Below are positions 26,818 to 35,400 of a stretch of DNA of 64,000 bases, in pieces (positions within the stretch are counted from its first letter, which is position 1; the number at the start of each line of letters is the position of its first letter). The notes beneath the pieces were generated by a model that worked only from the letters and a program-made list of their open reading frames with translations, did not search any database and was not told the DNA's origin. The position numbers were made by a program, and so were the translations under genes. Location of the stretch: contig NZ_MAUE01000014.1 in assembly GCF_001702265.1 (NCBI RefSeq), positions 23,259 through 87,258 on the forward strand. The letters are read 5' to 3'. This DNA is from Pseudomonas aylmerensis (GTDB lineage: Bacteria > Pseudomonadota > Gammaproteobacteria > Pseudomonadales > Pseudomonadaceae).

Positions 26818-28140
26818 TCAGCGTCGCAACGGCATGCCCAGGTCGACGCGCAGGCCATCGGCCTGGCTGTCGAATGTCAATGAGCAGGAACACCGCTGCA
26901 CGATGGCCTGCACGATCGCCAGGCCCAGGCCACAGCCTTCGCTGTTGCCATTGCGCCAGAAGCGTTGGGTAAGGTACTGCAGGTCCTCGGCGGAAATCTG
27001 CGTGCCGTGGTCACGCACGCGGAACACCACCTGATCGCCAGCGTTGAACACATTCAGCTCTACCCGGGTGTCGGCCGGGGTGTGGCGCAAGGCGTTGTCC
27101 AGCAGGTTGCGCAGGGCCGCGACGGCCAGGCCCACCGGCATTTCCACCGGAGCGCTGGTGAGGGTGTCTGCCAGGACCAGGTCGATGCGCTGGTTGTCGC
27201 CGGCGTTCGCATCCTCGATCGCCAGCCGCGCGACTTCCTCGGCGCTGGACTGCAAGCCGTCGTCGAATGACAGGCTGCCCTCTACCCGCGCCAGTAGCAG
27301 CAATTGCTCCAGGGTCCGGTGCAGGCGGTCGGCGCCTTCCTCGGCGTGGGCCAGCGACTGGTCGCGCGCCGCGCCCTCGGTCATGCGCGCGACTTGCAGG
27401 TGGGTCTTGATCGCGGTCAGTGGGCTACGCAACTCGTGGGCCGCATCGCCGGTCAGGCGGCGTTCGCGCTCGATGGTCTTGGCGATGCGCTGCAGCAGTT
27501 GGTTCTGCGTATCGAGCAGCGGCTTGAGCTCGCTGGGCAACGGGTGAATCTGCAGCGGCTCGAGGGAATCGGCGCTGCGGCGCATCAGCGCGTCACGCAT
27601 GCGATTGAGCGGCAACAGGCTCTGGCCGATGCCTAGCCACAACAGGCACAGGCAACCCAGCATCGCCACGCCGACCGGCACCGAAGCGGCCAGCAGGATC
27701 GACAGGTTCAGCGCCTCGCGCTCCACCTGGCGGTCGGCGGTGGTGATCAGCAGGTCGCCACGCGACAGGGTAAAACTGCGCCAGCCCACACCGTCAACCA
27801 CCTGGTCGCGGAAGCCGCTCTTGCGCGACTCCAGGCCCTCTTCCGGGGTGGTATGGCTGCGCGCGAGGATTTCGCCGCGCAGGGAGCTGACCTGGCAGGC
27901 CATGCCGCCCGGCACATGCAGTTGTTCGGCGCTGAAATGCGCGCCGCCGCTGACACTCGCCAGCCCCGGCATTTGCTCGGTCAGCCCCGCTACCATGCGC
28001 GCGGACGCCACCAGGCGCTGGTCGAGGGAAAACATCATCTGGTTGCGCAGGTCGTTGAGCATCCAGGCCGCTGCCAGGGCCCAGATAAGCACAAAAGCGG
28101 CGCCCAACTTGAAGGTCAGGCGCAGGCGCAGGCTTTTCAC
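26818..28140 (-). CDS. dsbS: Sensor histidine kinase DsbS
   Basis: The 440-residue inner-membrane kinase has a first helix (about 10-28), a periplasmic sensor of about 125 residues, a second helix (about 150-172), HAMP, the phosphoacceptor motif DAAHELRSP with H235, and the ATPase N and G boxes (LRNLLDNALRHT, GLGLAIVQ). It pairs with DsbR, overlapping it by four bases, and is divergent from the dsb operon. This is the arrangement of the copper-responsive DsbRS system of P. aeruginosa (PA2479-PA2480). The sensor has a single cysteine in GGMACQVSS at position 82, the residue I recall being reported as its copper ligand. Confidence 0.88.
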   Translation of the reverse strand: MKSLRLRLTFKLGAAFVLIWALAAAWMLNDLRNQMMFSLDQRLVASARMVAGLTEQMPGLASVSGGAHFSAEQLHVPGGMACQVSSLRGEILARSHTTPEEGLESRKSGFRDQVVDGVGWRSFTLSRGDLLITTADRQVEREALNLSILLAASVPVGVAMLGCLCLLWLGIGQSLLPLNRMRDALMRRSADSLEPLQIHPLPSELKPLLDTQNQLLQRIAKTIERERRLTGDAAHELRSPLTAIKTHLQVARMTEGAARDQSLAHAEEGADRLHRTLEQLLLLARVEGSLSFDDGLQSSAEEVARLAIEDANAGDNQRIDLVLADTLTSAPVEMPVGLAVAALRNLLDNALRHTPADTRVELNVFNAGDQVVFRVRDHGTQISAEDLQYLTQRFWRNGNSEGCGLGLAIVQAIVQRCSCSLTFDSQADGLRVDLGMPLRR

Positions 28141-28817
28141 GACACGTCCTCTCCCCCGTCCGCCGGCCCGAGGCGGTAGCCCAGGCCACGCACGGTTTCG
28201 ACGATGCCATTGCCCAATTTGCGCCGCAGGTGGTGGATATGCACGTTGAGGGCGTTGCTTTCCAGTTCGTCGTTGAAGCCGTAGACGCTGTCCTTGAGCT
28301 GTTCGCTGGACAGCACCCGGCCCTTGTTATGCAGCAGGGCCTGCAGCAGCGCCTGCTCGCGGCGCGACAGGTCGACCGGCTGGCCGCCGAGGAAGGTCTC
28401 GCGGCTGCTGGGGTCATAGGCCAGGCGGCCGTGCTCGATCAGGTTGACGCTGCGCCCCGCCACGCGCCGCAGCAGGGTCTGCAGGCGGGCGGCGAGTTCA
28501 CGCAGGTCGAATGGCTTGAGCAAATAGTCGTCGGCCCCGGCTTGCAGGCCGTCGACACGATTGGTCACCGAATCTCGCGCGGTGAGGATCAGCACCGGGA
28601 TTTCGAGGCCCTGGCTGCGCTGCTGCTGCAACAGCTTGAGGCCATCTTCGTCGGGCAGGCCGAGGTCGAGCACCATGATGTCGAACGTGGCCGCCTTGAG
28701 CATCGCCCGCGCCGCCGCCGCCGTGGCCACGTGCTCGACGGTAAAGCCCTGGGCGCCAAGGCCGGCGACGATGCCGCTGGCGATCAGCTTGTCGTCTTCA
28801 CAGACCAGTACGTGCAT
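28137..28817 (-). CDS. dsbR: OmpR-family response regulator DsbR
   Basis: The 226-residue regulator has a receiver domain with phospho-acceptor D51 (MVLDLGLPDEDG), conserved T/K positions (ILTARD, LLKPFD), and a C-terminal winged-helix domain (LSRREQALLQALLHNKGRVLS, VHIHHLRRKL). It starts the dsbRS transcript and probably activates the divergent dsbD-tlpA-dsbG genes. Two tandem 11-base-period direct repeats in the 176-base gap are candidate binding sites. Confidence 0.92.
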   Translation of the reverse strand: MHVLVCEDDKLIASGIVAGLGAQGFTVEHVATAAAARAMLKAATFDIMVLDLGLPDEDGLKLLQQQRSQGLEIPVLILTARDSVTNRVDGLQAGADDYLLKPFDLRELAARLQTLLRRVAGRSVNLIEHGRLAYDPSSRETFLGGQPVDLSRREQALLQALLHNKGRVLSSEQLKDSVYGFNDELESNALNVHIHHLRRKLGNGIVETVRGLGYRLGPADGGEDVS

Positions 28818-28860
28818 GGTGAACCCTTCATGAAAGATGGGGAGGATTAAAGGTGTCGCG

Positions 28861-28877
28861 GATTAAGCGCCGATTAT
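28861..28877. promoter_or_regulatory. Tandem direct repeat GATTAA-N5-GATTAT (dsbR side)
   Basis: Two hexamers spaced five bases apart give an 11-base period, one DNA turn, as OmpR/PmrA-family regulators use. It lies 44 bases upstream of the dsbR start, suggesting autoregulation. Confidence 0.5.
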
Positions 28878-28927
28878 GCCGTGAAAAGAGGCGCGCTCAG
28901 TCATCCCCTTCACTTTAGAATAGCGCC

Positions 28928-28949
28928 CGGTTAATCATCGGTTAATCAA
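28928..28949. promoter_or_regulatory. Tandem direct repeat, predicted DsbR site of the dsb operon
   Basis: CGGTTAATCAT is followed directly by CGGTTAATCAA, two 11-base repeats differing only at the last base. Written as GTTAAT-N5-GTTAAT it has the form of a PmrA-type box. It ends 44 bases before the dsbD start, where an activator would sit. Confidence 0.65.
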
Positions 28950-28993
28950 CGCCACACATTGTGTGCCTACTTGCATCGAACTAAGGCTTGACC

Positions 28994-30721
28994 ATGCGGC
29001 ATCTGTTTACCTTTCTGCTGGTGTTGTTCGCGGGATTCGCCCAGGCCGCGCCGGGCAACCCGTTCGAGACCAAACCCGACTTCCTGCCGGTGGGCAAAGC
29101 GTTCACCTTTACCTCCGAGCGCCTGGAATCCGGTGAGACCCAGCTTTACTGGCAGATTGCCGACGGGTACTACCTGTACAAGCAGCGCATGAAATTCGAT
29201 GGCCTGGCCGAACAGCCAGTGCTGCCGCAGGGCGAGGCCCATAGCGATGAGTTCTTCGGCGAGCAGGAGGTGTATCGCCAGGGCCTGGAAGTGAAGATCC
29301 CCGCCGGCGCCACCGGCCAGGTCAAGCTCGGCTGGCAAGGCTGCGCCGATGCCGGCCTGTGCTACCCACCGCAATCGATCACTGTAGACCTGGGCGGCAA
29401 CCCCGCCGTTGCCGCTACCGCCGAGGCGCAGGACCAGAGCCTGGCCAGCGGCCTGCAGCAACGCAGCCTCGGTTGGAGCCTGCTGGTGTTCTTTGGCCTC
29501 GGGCTGCTGCTCGCGTTTGCCCCCTGTTCGTTACCGATGCTGCCGATCCTCGCCGGCCTGGTGGTGGGCAGTGGCGCCAGCCCGCGTCGCGGCTTTGCCC
29601 TGGCCAGCAGCTATGTGGTGTGCATGGCCCTGGTGTATGCCGCGCTCGGCGTGTTGGCCGCCCTGCTCGGCGCCAACCTTGCCGCACTGCTGCAAACACC
29701 GTGGATCCTCGGCAGTTTCGCCGCGCTGTTCGTGATCCTCGCGCTGCCGATGTTCGGCTTCTTCGAACTGCAACTGCCGGCCTTCCTGCGTGACCGCCTC
29801 GACAACGTCAGCCGCCAGCAAAGCGGTGGCAGCCTGCTGGGCGCCGGGGTTCTCGGCGCGCTGTCGGGCCTGTTGGTGGGGCCCTGCATGACTGCGCCCC
29901 TGGCCGGCGCCCTGCTGTACATCGCCCAGAGCGGCAATGCCGTGCACGGGGGCTTGATCCTGTTCGCCATGGGCATCGGCATCGGCATTCCGCTGTTGCT
30001 GCTGGTGACCGTGGGCAACCGCTTCCTGCCCAAGCCGGGCACCTGGATGAACGTGCTCAAGGGCGTCTTCGGCTTCCTGTTCCTGGGCACCGCGGTGCTG
30101 ATGATTCGCCCGGTGGTCGACGACAGCCTGTGGATCGGCCTGTGGGGCGCACTGGCCTTGGTGATGGCTTACTGCGGCTGGACCCTGGCCCGCGAGTACG
30201 GCCTGGCTGCCAAGGTGTTCGGTGCCGGTTCGCTGGTGCTCGGCCTGTGGGGCGCGGTGCTGGTGGTGGGCGCAGCCGGTGGCAGCGATGACCTGTTCCA
30301 GCCATTGAAGGTCTACAGCGGTTCGCGAGTCGCCACCGCAACGGACGCCCACGACGCCTTCATGACCATCAACGATCCAGCCGTGCTGCAAAGCCAGCTC
30401 GACAGCGCCAAGGCCCAGGGCCAATGGGTGCTGGTGGACTACTACGCCGACTGGTGCGTGTCGTGCAAAGTCATGGAAAAACAGGTGTTCGGCAAACCCG
30501 AGGTCATGGCCGCCCTTAAGGATGTCCGCCTGCTGCGCCTGGACGTCACCGCCGACAACGCCGCCAGCCGCGCGTTGCTCGGCCGCTACAAAGTGCCGGG
30601 GCCGCCGAGCTTTGTCTGGATCGGCCCCGATGGTGAGGAGCGCCGTGCCCAACGCATCACTGGCGAAGTGGACGCCGCCACTTTCCTGCAACGCTGGACC
30701 CAGACCCGGGACGCCCTCTGA
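28994..30721 (+). CDS. dsbD: Thiol:disulfide interchange protein DsbD
   Basis: The 575-residue protein carries electrons from cytoplasmic thioredoxin across the inner membrane to periplasmic thiol enzymes. Signal peptide (cleavage near AQA-APG); alpha domain (about 20-150) with the cysteine pair in GCADAGLCYPP; eight-helix beta domain with cysteines in FAPCSLPM and VGPCMTAP; C-terminal thioredoxin domain with WCVSC (C488, C491). The start at ATG 28994 follows AAGG. It is the first gene of a three-gene operon whose product DsbG needs a reductant of this kind. Confidence 0.95.
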   Translation: MRHLFTFLLVLFAGFAQAAPGNPFETKPDFLPVGKAFTFTSERLESGETQLYWQIADGYYLYKQRMKFDGLAEQPVLPQGEAHSDEFFGEQEVYRQGLEVKIPAGATGQVKLGWQGCADAGLCYPPQSITVDLGGNPAVAATAEAQDQSLASGLQQRSLGWSLLVFFGLGLLLAFAPCSLPMLPILAGLVVGSGASPRRGFALASSYVVCMALVYAALGVLAALLGANLAALLQTPWILGSFAALFVILALPMFGFFELQLPAFLRDRLDNVSRQQSGGSLLGAGVLGALSGLLVGPCMTAPLAGALLYIAQSGNAVHGGLILFAMGIGIGIPLLLLVTVGNRFLPKPGTWMNVLKGVFGFLFLGTAVLMIRPVVDDSLWIGLWGALALVMAYCGWTLAREYGLAAKVFGAGSLVLGLWGAVLVVGAAGGSDDLFQPLKVYSGSRVATATDAHDAFMTINDPAVLQSQLDSAKAQGQWVLVDYYADWCVSCKVMEKQVFGKPEVMAALKDVRLLRLDVTADNAASRALLGRYKVPGPPSFVWIGPDGEERRAQRITGEVDAATFLQRWTQTRDAL

Positions 30722-31572
30722 TGCTGACCCTGACCATCGGCACCTTCGCCATCGCCCTGAATCACATCCTGTTGATCGGCGCGCTGATTCTCGCCACCCT
30801 GGTGGGTTGGCGCGTGGCCAAGCGTGGCGGTGAAAACCCGGAATCGGTGCTGTTCAGCCTGTTCCTGCTGGGCATGCTGGTGGCCCGCATCAGCTTTGTG
30901 CTGATGTACTGGAGTGACTACAGCAACGACTGGCTGCAGATGGTCGACCTGCGCGACGGCGGTTTCCTCGCCTGGCCTGGCGTGGTCGCACTGGTGCTCG
31001 GCGCACTGGCCTACGGCTGGCGTCGCCCGGCCCTGCGCAAGCCGCTGAGCGCCGGGGTGATCACCGGCCTGCTGTTCTGGGGCATGGCCACCCTGTCCCT
31101 GAGCCTGTACGACAAAGGCACGCAACTGCCGGACATCACCCTGCGCAATGCCAATGGCGAGGTGGTGCAACTGGCCGACTACAAGGGCGGCCCGCTGGTG
31201 ATCAACCTGTGGGCCACCTGGTGCCCACCGTGCCGGCGGGAAATGCCGGTGCTGGAACGCGCGCAACACCAACGCCCGGACGTGACCTTCCTGTTCGTCA
31301 ACCAGGCTGAAAGCATGCAGAGCGTCAGCACCTTCCTCGCTACCCAGGGCCTGACCCTCGACAACGTACTCTTCGACGCCAGCGGCCGCCTCGGCCAGGC
31401 CGTGGGCTCCATGGCACTGCCGACCACGTTGTTCTACCGGGCTGACGGACGCCTGATCAACAGCCACCTGGGCGAGTTGTCCCAGGCCAGCCTGGCCCGT
31501 GCCATGGAACCCTTCGACACCGAACCTGCCGCCATAAGGAAACCGACATGCCCCGCCTCCGCCACCTGCTGA
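30721..31572 (+). CDS. Membrane-anchored TlpA/DsbE-like thioredoxin protein
   Basis: The 283-residue protein joins an N-terminal part with about four membrane helices (1-125) to a periplasmic thioredoxin domain of TlpA/ResA type, with active site WCPPC (C168, C171) and a cis-proline in ALPTTLFY. It corresponds to the DsbE-like gene between dsbD and dsbG in P. aeruginosa. The start shares one base with the dsbD stop (TGATG). The last 25 bases overlap dsbG, giving a short tail with two extra cysteines. It is probably a partner that relays electrons from DsbD. Confidence 0.87.
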   Translation: MLTLTIGTFAIALNHILLIGALILATLVGWRVAKRGGENPESVLFSLFLLGMLVARISFVLMYWSDYSNDWLQMVDLRDGGFLAWPGVVALVLGALAYGWRRPALRKPLSAGVITGLLFWGMATLSLSLYDKGTQLPDITLRNANGEVVQLADYKGGPLVINLWATWCPPCRREMPVLERAQHQRPDVTFLFVNQAESMQSVSTFLATQGLTLDNVLFDASGRLGQAVGSMALPTTLFYRADGRLINSHLGELSQASLARAMEPFDTEPAAIRKPTCPASATC

Positions 31573-32324
31573 CCCTGCTGCCGCTGACCTTCCTGTCACT
31601 CAGCGCGACAGCCACCCTGGCCCAGGCCGAAGACTGGCCGGCACCGATCAAGCAGATCGAGGCCAAGGGCGCCAAGATCCTCGGCAAGTTCGATGCGCCC
31701 AGTGGCCTCACCGGCTACGCCGCGCAATACCAGAATCGCGGCATGGCGCTGTACCTGACCGCCGACGGCAAGAGCGTAATCGCCGGCAACCTGTACGACG
31801 CCCAAGGCAATGACCTGAGCAGCGCGCCCCTGGAAAAACTGGTATACGCGCCGATGGCCAAGGCAGTCTGGGCCAAGATGGAAAACAGCAGCTGGATCCA
31901 GGACGGCGACAAAAACGCGCCGCGCACCGTCTACCTGTTCAGCGACCCCAACTGTCCGTACTGCAACATGTTCTGGGAACAGGCGCGGCCATGGGTGAAA
32001 GCCGGCAAGGTGCAGTTGCGCCACATCATGGTCGGCATCATCCGCGAAGACAGCCCAGGCAAATCCGCCGCACTGTTCGCCGCCAAGGACCCGCAAAAAG
32101 CCCTGGAAGAACACGAAGCCGCCGGCAAAGCCAGCAAGTTGCAGGCGCTGGCCAAGATCCCGGCGACTATCGAAGCCAAGCTCGACGCCAACATGAAGTT
32201 GATGGATGAGCTGGAACTGTCGGCAACGCCGGCGATTTTCTACCTGGATGACAAGGGCCAATTGCAGCAACAGCAAGGGGCGCCGTCGCCGGAGAAGTTG
32301 GTGAAGATTCTGGGGCCAAAGTAA
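31548..32324 (+). CDS. dsbG: Thiol:disulfide interchange protein DsbG
   Basis: The 258-residue periplasmic protein has a signal peptide (cleavage near AQA-EDW), an N-terminal dimerisation domain (about 27-90) and a thioredoxin domain with CPYC (C136, C139) and cis-proline TPAIFY. DsbG isomerises wrong disulfides or protects single cysteines from oxidation and is reduced by DsbD. Its start lies inside the upstream gene, so translation is coupled. Confidence 0.92.
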   Translation: MPRLRHLLTLLPLTFLSLSATATLAQAEDWPAPIKQIEAKGAKILGKFDAPSGLTGYAAQYQNRGMALYLTADGKSVIAGNLYDAQGNDLSSAPLEKLVYAPMAKAVWAKMENSSWIQDGDKNAPRTVYLFSDPNCPYCNMFWEQARPWVKAGKVQLRHIMVGIIREDSPGKSAALFAAKDPQKALEEHEAAGKASKLQALAKIPATIEAKLDANMKLMDELELSATPAIFYLDDKGQLQQQQGAPSPEKLVKILGPK

Positions 32325-32346
32325 GCAACGCCTGGCCTGACCTCAT

Positions 32347-32386
32347 CGCCGGCAAGCCAACTCCCGTAGGAGCCGGCTTGCCGGCG
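32347..32386. repeat. Palindrome between convergent dsbG and pvdL
   Basis: CGCCGGCAAGCC and GGCTTGCCGGCG are perfect 12-base arms with a 16-base centre (short REP form). It sits in the 87-base gap between two converging genes and is the only candidate transcription stop for either. Confidence 0.85.
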
Positions 32387-32411
32387 CTGAGGCCCTGGCA
32401 GACCACAACGA

Positions 32412-35400
32412 TCAAAGCCCCTCCAGCTCCGCCATCAAATCACTCAACCGATCCACTTTCTCCGCGCTGATCTCGTTCGCCGCCAGCCCATCAATGTACT
32501 CGGCCAGCTCCGCTACCGTGCTGCACTCGAACATGGCTCGCAGCGGTACATCGCGTTGCAGGGACTTCTGCACGCGCGAGGCAATCTGCGTGGCCAGCAA
32601 CGAGTGTCCGCCCAGCTCGAAGAAGTTGTCCTGCACGCCCACCCGCTCGACTTTCAGTACCTCGGCCCAGATGGCGGCCAGGGTGGTCTCCAGTGCGTTG
32701 CGTGGCGCCAGGTAGTCCTGGCTGTGCAACTGGCCGATTTCGAGTGCCGGCAGGGCCTTGCGGTCGAGCTTGCCGTTGGCGTTGAGCGGCAGGCGCTCGA
32801 GCCATAACCAGTGCAACGGCACCATGTATTCCGGCAGTTCGGCGCGCAGGCGTTGCTTGATGCGGTCCAGGCGTTCGCTTGAACTCAGCGCTTCATCGGC
32901 CGCCACCAGGTAGCCGACCAGATGCTTGCCGTTGACGCCTTCCTGCACGCCCACGGCGGCATCACGCACGTACGGCTGCTCGTGCAGGCGCGCTTCGATT
33001 TCACCCAGTTCGATGCGGTAACCGCGAATCTTCACCTGATGGTCGATACGCCCGACGTATTCCAGCACGCCATCACTGCGCCGACGCGCGAGGTCGCCAG
33101 TGCGGTACAGGCGCTCGCCCGGCGCGCCGAACGGGTTCGGCACAAACACCTGGGCGGTGCGCAGCGGATCGCTGACATAACCGCGGCCCACACCGGTACC
33201 GGCCACGCACAGCTCGCCGACTGCACCTCGCGGCACCAACTCCAGCGCGCCATCGAGCAGGTACAGGCGGTTGTTGTCGGTCGGTGTACCGATCGGCAGG
33301 TAAGTGCCACGGGTCGACGCCACATCGACGCGGAAGAACGCCACATCGTCCGAGCACTCCGCCGGCCCGTAGGCGTTCACCAGGCCAATCTGCGGGTATC
33401 GCTGCAGCCACTGGTGCGCGAGTTCCGGCGGCATCGCTTCGCCGGTCGGCAGCATCCAGCGCAGGCCGTCCAGGCTCATGCGCTCCTGGGCCAGCATGCC
33501 CTGGATCAGCGACGGCACGCTTTCCAGCACGGTAATGCCCTGGGCCTGTACATGCGCCAGCAAGCCTTGCGGATCGTGGGCAATGGTGTTCGGCACGATG
33601 TCCACCCGCGCGCCGAACAGCGGCGCGGCAAGGAACTGCCACACGGAAATATCGAAACTTTGCGAGGCAGTCTGGGCGATCACATCCGCCGGCCCGAGGT
33701 CCAGGTACGGCACCTTGCTCAACTGGTTGTTGAGCATGCCGCGCTGTTCGACCATCACGCCTTTGGGCAGGCCGGTGGAGCCCGAGGTGTAGATCACGTA
33801 GGCGAGGTTGTCCGCTGCGCTGTAGATACCGGGATTGGCACCACGGCCAGGCACTTCTTCCCACACCAGCAGTTGGCAATCAAAGCCCTGCAGCAGTTCG
33901 ATGGCCTGCTCGCGGCACGCCTCGGTGCACACCAGCAACGGCGTGCGGCTCAGGTCGATGATGCGGCTCAGGCGCTGGCTGGGCAGCCCCGGGTCCAGCG
34001 GCAGGTAACCGGCGCCGGCCTTGAAGCTGCCGATGATCATGCCCAGCAGGTCCAGGTTGCGCTCAGCCAGCAACGCCACCGGTTGATCCAGGCCCACACC
34101 CGCCGCGATCAACGCGTGGCCGAGGCCGTTACTGCGCCGGTTCAACTCGTCATAGGTCCACTGCTGGTCGAGGCAGCTGGCGGCAATCCGCTGCGGATGC
34201 GCGGCCACCTGCGCCTCGAACAACTCGATGTAGCTGCTCTCCAGTGGATAGGCGTGTTCGCTCTGGTTGCAGCCGTCTACCAGGAACTCGCGCTCCTGCT
34301 CGCCGATCAGCGGCAGGTCGGCCATGTCGCCATGGAAGCCCTGCACCAGCGCCAGCAGCAGGCGCTTGAATTCGCCAAGCATGCCCTGCACGGTGGTTTC
34401 ATCGAAATAACGCTGGTCGTAGGACAGGTGCAAACCAAGGTCATCCCCCGGATAACACACCGCCGTCAGCGGAAAGTTGGTGTGGGTGCGGCCGGAGTCC
34501 GAGGTGGCATTCAAGCTTTGTGCACGGTCCAGCACCGAGACTTCCACCGGAGCGTTTTCGAACACGAACAGGCTGTCGAACAGCGGTTGGCCCTTGGGCA
34601 GTTCGCTGTGTTCCTGAATAGTCACCAGCGGCAGGTATTCGTACTCGCGCAGCTGCATATTGCTGTCGAGCAGGCCGTTCAACCACTCGCGCACGCTGCA
34701 ACGCTGGCCGTCCTCGGGCAGCTTCACACGCAGCGCGATGCTGTTGATAAACAGGCCGACGGTGCGTTGCATCTCGGGCATTTCCACGGGGCGCCCGGCC
34801 ACGGTGACGCCGAACAGCACGTCGCGGTCGCCGCTCAGGCGCCGCAGCACCAACGCCCAGGCTGCCTGTGCGAAGGTGTTGACGGTGAGCTGATGGGCCT
34901 GGGCCAATTCGCGCAACTGCGCGCCGTCGCGGGCATCGAGGCGGGTGTAGCAGTCGCCCACCACCATGCCGCCACTGTGACCGGCATGTTCACGCAGGAA
35001 CGGCCGATCGCTCGGGATCGGCGTGGTGCGCTCGAACCCCTGCAGGTTCTGCTGCCACCACTGGCGCGCTGCGTTCAGGTTCTGGCGTTGCAGCCAGGCG
35101 ATGTAGTCGCGATAACGCGGCGGCGTAGCCAGTTGCGCCTCGCGGCCTTCGCCGAGGGCCGTGTAGAGCTCAAAGAAGTCATTCATCAGCAGCGAACGAC
35201 ACCAGGCATCGATGAGGATGTGGTGGTTGCTCATCATGAACCAGTAGCGCGCTTCGCCGACACGGATCAGGCGCAGGTGGAACGGCGCCTGGTTGAGCAG
35301 ATCGAAACCGGCTTCGCGCTCCTGCTTGAGCAACGCCTGCAGACGCGGCTCCTGCTCGCTCTCCGGGTCGGTGCTCCAGTCCAGATACTCGATCGGCGTG

